From an uncultured Bacteroidota bacterium (GTDB lineage: Bacteria; Bacteroidota; Bacteroidia; Chitinophagales; Chitinophagaceae), in NCBI GenBank assembly GCA_903905685.1, contig CAIVHI010000087.1, forward strand, positions 1 through 30,849: 30,849 nucleotides of DNA, read 5' to 3'. The notes under the pieces were generated by a model that worked only from the letters and a program-made list of their open reading frames with translations, did not search any database and was not told where the DNA came from. Both the position numbers and the translations under genes were made by a program. Positions 22,755-30,842 of this stretch are shown in pieces. How positions within the stretch are numbered: the stretch's first letter is position 1; each line of letters opens with the position of its first letter.

Positions 22755-25613
22755 ATGAAAAAGATAGTTTACCTTTTGCTGTTTTGCTGCTTGTCTGTAT
22801 CCGGGTTTGCCCAAACTACCGTTACTATTTACGCAACCGGTGCGGCCGCAACCTACACTTGCGGACATGACAATTCGGGGGTGACTCGGGTTGACGGTTC
22901 GCCTACATTTAGGGCTACAGCGGGAGCCATAAGGGGTTATGCCGTGTTCAATTTGAGTACCATACCCGCAGGTGCAATAATCCAGAGCGTTACTTTGGGC
23001 TACAACGTCACAGCAACCAGCGGAACCCTCGGCACGTGCAACACCTACGGATATGCCGGCGACCTCTCGACGGTGACCGCAGTTGGGACGCTTTATACAG
23101 ACATGGTTGCGGGTACTTTGATCAACTCTACCTATTACGGCACCACATTAGGCAATCAAACTTTGGCTACCAATGCCACTACCCAAACATTTGTTGGCGG
23201 CCATTTGGGAAGCAAAATATCCATTTGCTTCACCATAACGGGTGGCACCAGGGCCTATACCATAACGGGCGAAACAGGCACTGCGGCAACTACCGGCGCA
23301 CATGCACCCTACCTTACCATAACTTATTGCCGCGGGGTAACCGGGGAGAATGCCGTAGCGGCACCCAATCCCGTATGTCCTGGCAGTACGCTGAACCTGA
23401 CGGGCAACGCCGGGGGCGCAACCGCTTACCAATGGGTTGGCCCGGGTGGTTTTACCGGAACGACCAGAATAGATTCGGTAGTAGGCATTACTACTGCGGG
23501 TGCCGGCGTCTATACCTTCATTGCCACCGATTCGAGCGGCTGTAAGGATACCGTAACCACTGCCAATGTAGTCATCAAGCCAACCCCTGCTGCCATTTCC
23601 GGCGTCGTTACTCCCTTGTGCCAAAATATCGTCGATTCTGTTTGGGATTCGGTTGGCAGTTGGTCGATATCGCCGGTAACCGTAGCCACCATCTCCCCTA
23701 CCTCGGGAACTTCCTACACCAAGATTCACCCGGTTGGGGGCGGGGTGGCCACAATTACCTATACCGATGGCACTACGGGTTGTCAGGTATCCAAGCCACT
23801 CACCATCAATCCGGCTCCGCCCGCTATCATCGGCCCCAACTTCGTATGTATGGGCTTCACCACTACGCTTCAGGATACCATTCCGGGTGTCTCGGGTACG
23901 TGGAGTAGTGCCTTTACCGGCATTGCGACAATCAACCCTATAGGCGTGGTGACGCCAATAACGTCGGGTATTACCATTATCTCGTTCACCAACCCTACAA
24001 CTGGTTGCACTGCCTTGGAAACCTTCACCGTTGGGCAAATGCCTTCATACATCGCGGGGGTAGGGCACCTCTGTGTTGCGGCAATTGATACCTTTAAAGA
24101 TTCTGTGGCAGGCGGCCTTTGGACGAGTACCAATCCATACATTGCTACCGTCAACGATTCCACAGGTATTGTCACCGGGTACAATGCAGGTTTTGATACT
24201 GTGGTTTATACCCTGCCTTCAGGATGCAACCGTAGTTATCCCGTCTTGATTACATCGGCTCCCGGCCCCATCCAAAATGGCCACGGCCTATGTCCAGGCG
24301 ACTCCGTCCTGCTAGCCGACACGATAGCATATGGAACTTGGTCGGACTCCAATCCGGGCGTTGCAACGCTCGCGACCAGAGACACCGCGCATGCCATGAT
24401 ACGCGCAGCTAGTGCGGGTACCACCTATATCACCTATTCCAGCTGCGGCTACCAAATCAAGGACTCCATCATTGTCAATCCCAATCCTGCCGTCATCAGC
24501 GGTCGAGATACGGTTTGTGTAGGGGGCAATGTGACCTTGACCGACAGTACCAATTTCGGCATCTGGTTGAGTACAGACACTTCATTGGCTACTGCGGCAG
24601 CAGCGTTCGGCATCATTACCGGCAAGAAATACGGAGTGGACAGCGTGGTCTACATCCTGCCTACAGGGTGCTATACCAAGCACGTTATGTATGTGGATTC
24701 GCTTCCGGCCCACATCGGCGGCAACCTTGCGGTTTGTGTAAACGCGACCACCATTCTCAATGATGGAGTTCTCGGGGGCACATGGTTCACCAAGCATCGC
24801 GGCACCGACACGTTGGTACCCACAACTGCCGGTATGATTCGCGGGGTTGCTGCCGGTATCGATACCGTAACCTATGTTGCCCCAACCGGTTGCAGTATCT
24901 CGGCCCAACTCACGGTAAACCCGATTCCTGTACCCATCACCGGCGACTCTGTGATTTGCGCGCTCGACTCCACTATGCTGTTTGACGGCACACCGGGAGG
25001 CTATTGGTCTAGCGGCAATCCTTCAGCGTTTACAATCGATTCTTTTGTTCCCAACTTGGTTATGGTGGACACCAATAGGGATTCCGGCTATGTATACTAC
25101 ACGATGCCCGCCACGGGATGCCATGTTGCATACCATATCAGGAAACGCGGTTCTCCACAACCTTTCATCAACTTCGTCCCCGGTTTGGGTGAGGATACCT
25201 GCCAGTTGGGTTTCACCAACTACCAGTGGTATGATAGTCTGGCAGGAGCCATTCCCGGTGCCATAACCAATTACGTAGCCATCAGGTACAACCACGTTTA
25301 CTATGTGGTGGTTACCGATACTTTTGGTTGTGTCGGTCGTTCGGTTTCCTTCTACAGCAACTCTGCCGCCGTTCCCACCATCAATGGTGCCGACCAAGTC
25401 GTGGTTTACCCCAACCCTGCACAGGCTACCCTGCATATGCTTAGCGCAGTGAAGTTGAATGCAGCCATCACTACGATGGATGGCAGGGTATTGTTGGAAG
25501 CCCAACAGGCTTCAACAATAGATGTCTCGAAGCTGACGCCCGGTACTTATATGATTACGCTCTATGGTGCGGATGGCAAGCTGTACCAAACTTCCTCTTG
25601 GATAAAGGAATAA
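22755..25613 (+). CDS. T9SS-secreted surface protein with seven tandem Ig-like repeats
   Basis: A 952-residue exported protein. After a signal peptide (MKKIVYLLLFCCLSVSGFAQ) comes an N-terminal domain (21-195) rich in Thr, Tyr and Gly, then a PKD-like segment (about 200-275, AYQWVGPGGF and YTFIATDSSGC). Residues 278-800 hold seven repeats of about 75 residues, each beginning P-x-x-I-x-G, with a Cys about ten residues in and a second in a late PTGC-like turn, plus GxWSSxNPxIAT as the core strand: bacterial Ig-like units. A glycine-rich spacer precedes the T9SS sorting domain at 881-952 (VVVYPNPAQ to a basic end). Likely an adhesin or cell-surface stalk; no enzyme motif seen. The gene stands alone with a strong hairpin behind it. 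Confidence 0.9.
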   Translation: MKKIVYLLLFCCLSVSGFAQTTVTIYATGAAATYTCGHDNSGVTRVDGSPTFRATAGAIRGYAVFNLSTIPAGAIIQSVTLGYNVTATSGTLGTCNTYGYAGDLSTVTAVGTLYTDMVAGTLINSTYYGTTLGNQTLATNATTQTFVGGHLGSKISICFTITGGTRAYTITGETGTAATTGAHAPYLTITYCRGVTGENAVAAPNPVCPGSTLNLTGNAGGATAYQWVGPGGFTGTTRIDSVVGITTAGAGVYTFIATDSSGCKDTVTTANVVIKPTPAAISGVVTPLCQNIVDSVWDSVGSWSISPVTVATISPTSGTSYTKIHPVGGGVATITYTDGTTGCQVSKPLTINPAPPAIIGPNFVCMGFTTTLQDTIPGVSGTWSSAFTGIATINPIGVVTPITSGITIISFTNPTTGCTALETFTVGQMPSYIAGVGHLCVAAIDTFKDSVAGGLWTSTNPYIATVNDSTGIVTGYNAGFDTVVYTLPSGCNRSYPVLITSAPGPIQNGHGLCPGDSVLLADTIAYGTWSDSNPGVATLATRDTAHAMIRAASAGTTYITYSSCGYQIKDSIIVNPNPAVISGRDTVCVGGNVTLTDSTNFGIWLSTDTSLATAAAAFGIITGKKYGVDSVVYILPTGCYTKHVMYVDSLPAHIGGNLAVCVNATTILNDGVLGGTWFTKHRGTDTLVPTTAGMIRGVAAGIDTVTYVAPTGCSISAQLTVNPIPVPITGDSVICALDSTMLFDGTPGGYWSSGNPSAFTIDSFVPNLVMVDTNRDSGYVYYTMPATGCHVAYHIRKRGSPQPFINFVPGLGEDTCQLGFTNYQWYDSLAGAIPGAITNYVAIRYNHVYYVVVTDTFGCVGRSVSFYSNSAAVPTINGADQVVVYPNPAQATLHMLSAVKLNAAITTMDGRVLLEAQQASTIDVSKLTPGTYMITLYGADGKLYQTSSWIKE
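23586..25154 (+). repeat. Seven tandem Ig-like coding repeats (about 224 bp each)
   Basis: Units open with PAAISG, PAIIGP, PSYIAG, PGPIQN, PAVISG, PAHIGG and PVPITG, at about 75-residue intervals. Each carries a first Cys in VC/LC and a second in the SGC/TGC turn (unit 4 has SSCGY), allowing a disulfide per unit. The repeats are diverged in protein sequence, so recent duplication is unlikely. Confidence 0.85.
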
Positions 25614-25626
25614 ATATAACGATTGA

Positions 25627-25670
25627 CTGAAATGCCGACGGGAGCCATTGTGCTCCCGTCGGCATTTCAG
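25627..25670 (+). terminator. 19-bp perfect hairpin after the Ig-repeat protein
   Basis: Positions 25627-25645 are exactly complementary to 25652-25670, with a 6-base loop. The 3' arm ends in atttcag, so the T run is inside the stem, as often in bidirectional A/T-flanked terminators. It lies 13 bases beyond the stop and just before the next promoter. Confidence 0.82.
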
Positions 25671-25674
25671 AGCC

Positions 25675-25706
25675 TTGTGTAAAATTGCAATAAAGAAGTA
25701 TTTTTG
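25675..25706 (+). promoter_or_regulatory. Promoter of the TPR glycosyltransferase gene
   Basis: TTG (25675-25677), 21 bases, then TATTTTTG (25699-25706): a full match to the Bacteroidota promoter. The ATG at 25713 follows after 6 bases, so the mRNA is probably leaderless or nearly so. Confidence 0.72.
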
Positions 25707-25712
25707 TTAGTC

Positions 25713-27839
25713 ATGGCCAAGCAGAAATCCAATACACCAATCAGGGCAGGGGCACCTGTCAACCGTATCACGCCGCTACCCCGTCAAGAGAAGGCCGGCG
25801 CACAGCCATTGCCTGACGCCGTGCCGGTGTTGGAAAAGTATGGTAATCTCATTTGGATAGTGGCCATTGCCGTAACGGTATTCCTGTTTTTGAAGGTCTG
25901 TTTGCTGAACCAAATAACGAATTGGGACGACCCGGGCTATTTTAAGGACAATTTGTTGGTGAAAGACCTGTCGTCTGAAGGCATCAAGAACATTTTTTCC
26001 ATGGCGGTGATGGGCAATTACCATCCGCTCACCATTCTGTCCTATGCACTGGAATATGGAGCGGCACGTCTTGACCCCTACATCTACCACCGCGACAACC
26101 TGCTACTACATATTGGGGTGTGTTTGTGTGTGTATTGGTGGGTATGGCTATTGGCGAAGAAGCGGTTGGCTGCAGGCATTGCGGCACTGCTCTTTGGCCT
26201 GCATCCCATGCATATGGAGTCTGTGGCCTGGATTGCGGCCCGCAAGGATGTCCTCTATGGCCTGTTCTATGTGCTTTCGTGCATTTGCTACATCTACTAC
26301 CTCAGGGCCGGGGTAGCTAAAAAGAAATGGCTCTACGCGCTTGCGTTTCTGGCATTTGTATGTTCCATCCTATCAAAACCGACCGCTGTGGTTTTGCCGC
26401 TGGTACTCCTGCTTACCGACTATTTTGAAGGCCGAAAACTGTGGCCGGGCAGTGCCGACCACCTCGGGATTCCCGAGGCCTATCGGCAATTCTCCGTGAG
26501 CGTGTACTTGGAGAAGCTCCCATTTTTCGCGGTCTCGCTTGCAGCCGGCATTAAGTCGTTGATAGACCAACACAATTTCAAAGCGTTGGATACGATGGAT
26601 GTTCACTTCAATGCCGTGGAGCGCTTGTCGTTAGGGGCCTATGCATTGATTACCTATTTGTGGAAGGCCATCGTGCCTGCAGGGCTCAGCAACTTCTATC
26701 CTTATCCGTTGCAGGTGCATGGCGGACTACCGGTGGCCTACTATGTTTTTCCGCTATTGGTGGCAGGACTTGTATTTGTATTCGCGAAATTCGGGCGCGG
26801 CAACAGCACCCTGATTTTTAGCGGGCTCTTCTTCCTCATCAACATCATCCTGCTGTTGCAGTTCATTCAGGTGGGTGGAGCCATTATCGCGGAGCGTTAT
26901 TCCTACATCCCCTATTTGGGCTTGTTTTTTGGGGTCGGCATTGGCGTACAATACCTCTATGAATCGGAGCGGTTCAAAAATCTGGGCAAGCCCGCCGTAG
27001 CGGTAACCGGGCTGTATTTGTGTATTTTGGGGTGGCAGTCTAACGAGCGTTGCACCGTGTGGTATGACGCGGTGAGCCTTTGGCGCGATGAAGTGGCGAA
27101 ACACCCTAATGTGCCGCAAGCGTTCAACAACTTGGGATTTGAATACTTTACACGCGGTAACAACGCTCCCGATCCCAAAGTGCGGAATGTGTATTTCGAT
27201 TCCGCATCCATGTTGTTGCAAGAAGCCATACGGCTGCAGCCTAGTTTTGCAAATCCGTATATTTCATTGGGAGAGGTGTTCCGCACCCGGCAGGACTTCC
27301 CGGCTGCAAAACAATTGTATTACAAAGCGGTGAGCCTTAATAACTCTGACGAAACCCAAAACGCCTACCTCGGCTTGGCCATCATTTACTGCATAACCGG
27401 GCAGCAAATGGCTACCCATGGCATGAATGGGCAGACCATGTACGATTCCGCCCATTTCTGCTTCCATGCAGCCATCGAGCAGCATCCATTCTTTCCGGAA
27501 GCACATGGCAACTACGGCAACTTCTTCGACATGATGGGCCAGTTCGATTCTGCGGCACGGGAGTACACCTTGGCCATAGACCAGAACCCCGATATGTATG
27601 CACCCTACCTTAACCGTGCAAGGTTGTTGCAGCGGCACGGCCGTCTGGACGATGCATTCAAGGATTTCGACCGTGCAGCGGCGGTATCTCCGGAGACAGG
27701 GGAAATTTATTACAGCCGTTCCTTCTGCTATATGCAGAAAGGCGACAAGTCGCGGGCCCTTCAGGACGTGAAGAAAGCCATTTCGCTAGGGTTTACCCAA
27801 ATTGACCCGAACTATTTCCATTCCATTGGGGGGCAGTAG
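25713..27839 (+). CDS. TMTC-like membrane glycosyltransferase with C-terminal TPRs
   Basis: A 708-residue protein with many membrane helices followed by tetratricopeptide repeats, like the TMTC/PMT-type (GT-C) O-glycosyltransferases that transfer a sugar from a lipid carrier to proteins outside the cytoplasm. The first helix (47-65) is followed by NWDDPGYF (70-77), the acidic catalytic loop, then GNYHPLT, and HRDNLLLH and LFGLHPMHMESVAWIAARKD, typical for this family. About ten helices end near residue 450. TPRs occupy about 480-700 (FANPYISLGEVFRTRQDF, then PEAHGNYGNFFDMMGQF, PYLNRARLLQRHGRLDDAF). The start at 25713 is set by the adjacent promoter. It faces a GT2 gene, suggesting surface glycosylation; the sugar is unknown. 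Confidence 0.85.
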   Translation: MAKQKSNTPIRAGAPVNRITPLPRQEKAGAQPLPDAVPVLEKYGNLIWIVAIAVTVFLFLKVCLLNQITNWDDPGYFKDNLLVKDLSSEGIKNIFSMAVMGNYHPLTILSYALEYGAARLDPYIYHRDNLLLHIGVCLCVYWWVWLLAKKRLAAGIAALLFGLHPMHMESVAWIAARKDVLYGLFYVLSCICYIYYLRAGVAKKKWLYALAFLAFVCSILSKPTAVVLPLVLLLTDYFEGRKLWPGSADHLGIPEAYRQFSVSVYLEKLPFFAVSLAAGIKSLIDQHNFKALDTMDVHFNAVERLSLGAYALITYLWKAIVPAGLSNFYPYPLQVHGGLPVAYYVFPLLVAGLVFVFAKFGRGNSTLIFSGLFFLINIILLLQFIQVGGAIIAERYSYIPYLGLFFGVGIGVQYLYESERFKNLGKPAVAVTGLYLCILGWQSNERCTVWYDAVSLWRDEVAKHPNVPQAFNNLGFEYFTRGNNAPDPKVRNVYFDSASMLLQEAIRLQPSFANPYISLGEVFRTRQDFPAAKQLYYKAVSLNNSDETQNAYLGLAIIYCITGQQMATHGMNGQTMYDSAHFCFHAAIEQHPFFPEAHGNYGNFFDMMGQFDSAAREYTLAIDQNPDMYAPYLNRARLLQRHGRLDDAFKDFDRAAAVSPETGEIYYSRSFCYMQKGDKSRALQDVKKAISLGFTQIDPNYFHSIGGQ

Positions 27840-27851
27840 CAAGGCATAGGC

Positions 27852-28043
27852 GTTGAGGAAGGGCATTGAAGATGACTTGATCAGAGTAGGTATAAACCGA
27901 TATGGTTGATGTAAGCCGATTGTTGACCCCGATGGGTGTGGTTGGGCACACAGCATGTGGGGCAAGACAGAAGTTGAATGTTCTCTTATGCGGCTTAGGG
28001 GTTTACCTGAAAGTATGGCATACGGCAATGCCCTTCCTACAAC
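27852..28043. repeat. Inverted repeat at the ends of convergent glycosyltransferase genes
   Basis: aggaagggcattg (27856-27868) is exactly complementary to 28026-28038. The match extends to gttg/caac outside with one unpaired base. The left arm begins 13 bases after the stop of the TPR glycosyltransferase, and the right arm overlaps the stop of the GT2 gene. The 157 bases between them hold no recognisable gene. Confidence 0.6.
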
Positions 28044-29083
28044 CTCACCGTGGGCCACTTCAACTTGTCGAACGTCTTCTTTTTTTGGAAGAAGTAGGCG
28101 GCAACGATGCTTTTGGGGTAGAGGCCGTTGGTGTTGGGGTGGGAGATGAGGGATTGGTTGAGTTTGCGGGCGCGGAGCCATTGCCCCAATTTGCCGTAAA
28201 CGTGGAAGTGGGCTTTGATGATGGTGCCCGTATGCTTGAAGTTGCCCTGCAACAGCAGCCTGATGCCTGCCACACCGTCCATGCACAGCCGTAACGGAAA
28301 CAGCCACAACAATTTGGAGGCCTTCTCGTTTTTGATGAGCATGATGAGGTTATTCCTAAAGTTGTAGTAGAGCTTTTGGGTGCTGCCGTAACTGATGACG
28401 CTGCCCCCAACGTGATAAACGGTTGACGACCCTACATACCCGACTTTGTAACCCGCGTTTTTGAGCCTCCAACACAAGTCCACCTCCTCCATATGCGCAT
28501 AAAACTCGGTGTCCAAGCCGCCAACTTTGTGGTACAGGTCGGCACGGATGACGAGGCAGCCGCCTGATGCCCAAAACACTTCGATATCGTCGTCATATTG
28601 ACCAAGGTCTTTCTCGATGTCGAAGAAAATGCGGCCACGGCAGAAGAGGTATCCGAATTTGTCCATGAAGCCGCCGCCTGCGCCTGCATATTCGAAGTTT
28701 TCGCGCTCGCGCCAGTATCGGATTTTGGGTTGGCAGGCCGCCAGCTTTCGGTCGCGCTCCATGGCGGCATGCAGGGGAGGAAACCACCCTTCGGTCACCT
28801 CGAAATCGGCACTCAGTAAGATGTAGTATTTGGCTTGAATGCGCTTCAAGGCATCGGCATAACCATTGGCAAAGCCATGATTGACATCTATATGCAGGGT
28901 TTGCGCACCCGGATGGTTTTTTTGAACGTGGTCCAGCGTATCGTCCGTCGATGCGTTGTCGGCCACAATGACGTCATACCCCGTGTGGGCTTCGGCTATA
29001 ATGAGGGGAAGGAACAAGTCATGCCACTTTTTCCCATTGTAGCTTAAAATTACAACGGCAGTATCCTGACGGCAAACAATCAT
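28037..29083 (-). CDS. Family 2 glycosyltransferase (rhamnosyltransferase-like)
   Basis: A 348-residue GT-A glycosyltransferase of family 2. AVVILSYNGKKW starts the nucleotide-binding fold, ADNASTDDT (41-49) is the usual D-N-x-S-x-D motif, and the divalent-metal acidic residue lies in ILLSADFE (D93, where most relatives have LNPD). GGCLVIRADLYHKVGGLDTEFYAHMEEVDLCWR is the family-typical acceptor-side block, with the likely catalytic base in EEVD. The C-terminal third (KLYYNFRNNLIMLIKNEKA onward) has the hydrophobic, membrane-associated character of the rhamnosyltransferase subgroup. It starts 20 bases after the small membrane protein stop and is therefore in an operon with it. The sugar donor is unknown. 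Confidence 0.92.
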   Translation of the reverse strand: MIVCRQDTAVVILSYNGKKWHDLFLPLIIAEAHTGYDVIVADNASTDDTLDHVQKNHPGAQTLHIDVNHGFANGYADALKRIQAKYYILLSADFEVTEGWFPPLHAAMERDRKLAACQPKIRYWRERENFEYAGAGGGFMDKFGYLFCRGRIFFDIEKDLGQYDDDIEVFWASGGCLVIRADLYHKVGGLDTEFYAHMEEVDLCWRLKNAGYKVGYVGSSTVYHVGGSVISYGSTQKLYYNFRNNLIMLIKNEKASKLLWLFPLRLCMDGVAGIRLLLQGNFKHTGTIIKAHFHVYGKLGQWLRARKLNQSLISHPNTNGLYPKSIVAAYFFQKKKTFDKLKWPTVRL

Positions 29084-29103
29084 AGCGTTGTGGAACCGGA
29101 GTT

Positions 29104-29322
29104 TTATTTGTACTTCGGTTCGTAAAGCGTGTTGTCGGGGATATTCAGGTTGTTGTTTTTGGGATACTTATGCACGTAAAGGTTGTAGCAACCTGCCCAA
29201 GCAAATATGAAAAATCCGAAAAAGCCCATCAGGAATTTGAAGCGGGACTTGGTGGGTTTGCTGTATTCGATATCCAACGGGTTGTCCAGGTCGTTATGCT
29301 GCTGATGTTGTTGGTCTGCCAT
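29104..29322 (-). CDS. Small single-pass membrane protein
   Basis: A 72-residue protein starting MADQQHQQHNDLDNPLDIEY, an acidic, Gln/His-rich N-terminus, then one membrane helix (about 31-50, FLMGFFGFFIFAWAGCYNLYV) and a short Asn-rich tail. The start at 29322 is chosen over an upstream one because the promoter motif lies directly before it. No family recognised. It is 20 bases upstream of the GT2 gene, so it is probably the first gene of that unit and may help its membrane placement, which is inference. Confidence 0.7.
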   Translation of the reverse strand: MADQQHQQHNDLDNPLDIEYSKPTKSRFKFLMGFFGFFIFAWAGCYNLYVHKYPKNNNLNIPDNTLYEPKYK

Positions 29323-29340
29323 GAAAGTATGTTTCAATCG

Positions 29341-29372
29341 CAAAAATAAAGGTAATTCTTTCAAAATCGCAA
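29341..29372 (-). promoter_or_regulatory. Promoter of the small membrane protein / GT2 unit
   Basis: On the minus strand TTG (29370-29372), 21 bases, then TATTTTTG (29341-29348). The start at 29322 follows 18 bases downstream. Confidence 0.62.
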
Positions 29373-29423
29373 TAATTTTACCGTTAGGCTGTTAACCCAT
29401 TTTCGAGTCTACCCCGAATACCT

Positions 29424-30560
29424 ATGCGACAATATTTCAACTGGAAAAGCTACTTGGTAGCGGTGGCCCTTATTATAGTGGGTGCATCGATATATTTCAC
29501 CAGCGATTTGGCGCGGAAATTGGGCGATGAGGAGAAAAAAAAAGTGGAACAATTGGCCGATGCGGTGAAGACACTGGCCAAGCAACAGTTCAACCAGGAA
29601 ACGGAGCTGGCTACCAACATCATCACCCAAAACACCACCATCCCGCTCATCATTACCGATGACAAGGGTAATATTTCGGGTTTCAACAATATCGACACCG
29701 AACACATCCAGAGTGCCGAGGACTTTTTGAAAGGGAAACTGGCCGAGTTCAAGGCCGTGCATCCCTGCATCGTTGCCGACTGGGGCACGGGGAAGGACTA
29801 TGTGTATTATGGCGATTCCTACCTGCTTACGCAGTTACGGTATTTCCCCTATGTGCAGCTCACCATTATTTGCCTCTTCCTCATCGTGGTGCTGGTGGCC
29901 ATATCGGCAGCCCACAGGTCTTTGCAAAATCAAGTATGGGTGGGGCTTTCCAAAGAGACGGCACACCAATTGGGCACGCCGCTTAGTTCCATAGAGGCTT
30001 GGTTGGAGATACTGAAGGATACTGAAGGCAACGAGCTGGCAGTGGTTGAAATGCAGAAGGACCTAGACCGCCTGAAGCTCGTGGCCGACCGCTTTGGCAA
30101 GGTAGGCAGCGTGCCTACATTGGCTGAAGAAAACCTGACTGCACGCCTGCAAGACATTGTTGCCTACATGCAAAACCGGTCGCCGAAGAAAGTGAAAATC
30201 ACCCTGAATTGCCCGGAGGCCGAAATACCCGTGAACATCAGTGGGCCGCTCTTCGACTGGGTGATGGAAAATCTGATACGGAATGCATTGGATGCCATGG
30301 CCGGCGAAGGGAGGATAGACATCACCGTCATGAATCATCCGCAACATGTATGGGTAGATGTTCAGGACACCGGCAAGGGGATACCCGGCCATCAAATCAA
30401 GAAAGTATTCACCCCCGGTTTCACCACCAAGAAACGCGGGTGGGGGTTGGGCCTGAGCTTGGCGCGGCGCATCATCGAGAAATACCACAATGGCTCCATC
30501 TTCGTCAAGAACAGCGAGGTGGGCAAGGGCACCACTTTCCGCATTATGCTGCGCCGATGA
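29424..30560 (+). CDS. Sensor histidine kinase (orphan)
   Basis: A 378-residue membrane sensor kinase. Two membrane helices (about 9-26 and 143-162) flank an extracytoplasmic sensor region with a coiled start (EEKKKVEQLADAV) and a GIxxF-like PAS-style core (PLIITDDKGNISGFNN). The phospho-accepting histidine is H181 in SKETAHQLGTPLSSIEAW, the variant H box common in Bacteroidota, with QLGTP instead of the usual ELRTP. ATP-binding boxes follow: N box NLIRNALDAM (N287), G1 DTGKGIP (D315), F box TPGFTTK and G2 GWGLGLS (339-345). No response regulator adjoins it, so the partner is elsewhere. It is transcribed away from the GT2 operon. Confidence 0.93.
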   Translation: MRQYFNWKSYLVAVALIIVGASIYFTSDLARKLGDEEKKKVEQLADAVKTLAKQQFNQETELATNIITQNTTIPLIITDDKGNISGFNNIDTEHIQSAEDFLKGKLAEFKAVHPCIVADWGTGKDYVYYGDSYLLTQLRYFPYVQLTIICLFLIVVLVAISAAHRSLQNQVWVGLSKETAHQLGTPLSSIEAWLEILKDTEGNELAVVEMQKDLDRLKLVADRFGKVGSVPTLAEENLTARLQDIVAYMQNRSPKKVKITLNCPEAEIPVNISGPLFDWVMENLIRNALDAMAGEGRIDITVMNHPQHVWVDVQDTGKGIPGHQIKKVFTPGFTTKKRGWGLGLSLARRIIEKYHNGSIFVKNSEVGKGTTFRIMLRR

Positions 30561-30585
30561 GGCCACTAAAATATAGAAACGGCCG

Positions 30586-30616
30586 TTTGTGCCGATTGAA
30601 AAAAATACTACCTTTG
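30586..30616 (+). promoter_or_regulatory. Promoter of tRNA-Leu
   Basis: TTTG (30586-30589), 19 bases, then TACCTTTG (30609-30616): an exact Bacteroidota promoter, 16 bases before the mature tRNA 5' end. Confidence 0.85.
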
Positions 30617-30632
30617 CAGTCCCTCAAAAAAT

Positions 30633-30717
30633 GCGGCGGTGGCGAAACTGGTAGACGCACTACTTTGAGGTGGTAGCGCCTGTAACGGGCGTGGGAGTTC
30701 GAATCTCCTCTGCCGCA
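30633..30717 (+). tRNA. tRNA-Leu (anticodon GAG)
   Basis: An 85-base leucine-type tRNA with a long variable arm. The acceptor stem is GCGGCGG (30633-30639) with CTGCCGC (30710-30716), with one G-T wobble; the discriminator is A30717. The anticodon stem is ctact/ggtag (30660-30664, 30672-30676) and the loop is ttGAGgt, so the anticodon is GAG (30667-30669), reading CUC and CUU. The T arm carries gttcgaat. CCA is not encoded (the next bases are CAC), so it must be added by CCA-adding enzyme. Confidence 0.94.
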
Positions 30718-30743
30718 CACAAGGGAGTTTTTCCCGAAAAGTC

Positions 30744-30779
30744 AAGGGGTTGTTCTAAAAAGAGCAGCCCCTTTTCCTT
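30744..30779 (+). terminator. Terminator after tRNA-Leu
   Basis: The stem aaggggttgttct (30744-30756) pairs with agagcagcccctt (30761-30773) with two wobble pairs and an A4 loop; a T-rich tail (ttttcctttt region) follows. Confidence 0.75.
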
Positions 30780-30815
30780 TACCAGAGCGGCTTTCGACTG
30801 AAAGAGTGGATTTAG

Positions 30816-30842
30816 AAAAAGAGTTCGATAAACTCCTTTTTT
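30816..30842 (+). terminator. A/T-flanked hairpin at window end
   Basis: gagtt (30821-30825) pairs with aactc (30831-30835), flanked by A5 on the left and T6 on the right with one bulged base. It may be a bidirectional terminator for a gene beyond the window. Confidence 0.4.

Noticed and set aside
27786..28307. Minus-strand open frame of 173 codons overlapping GT2 and the gap
   Set aside because: Its composition is that of a shadow frame (His/Gln/Pro-rich) of the well-supported GT2 gene.
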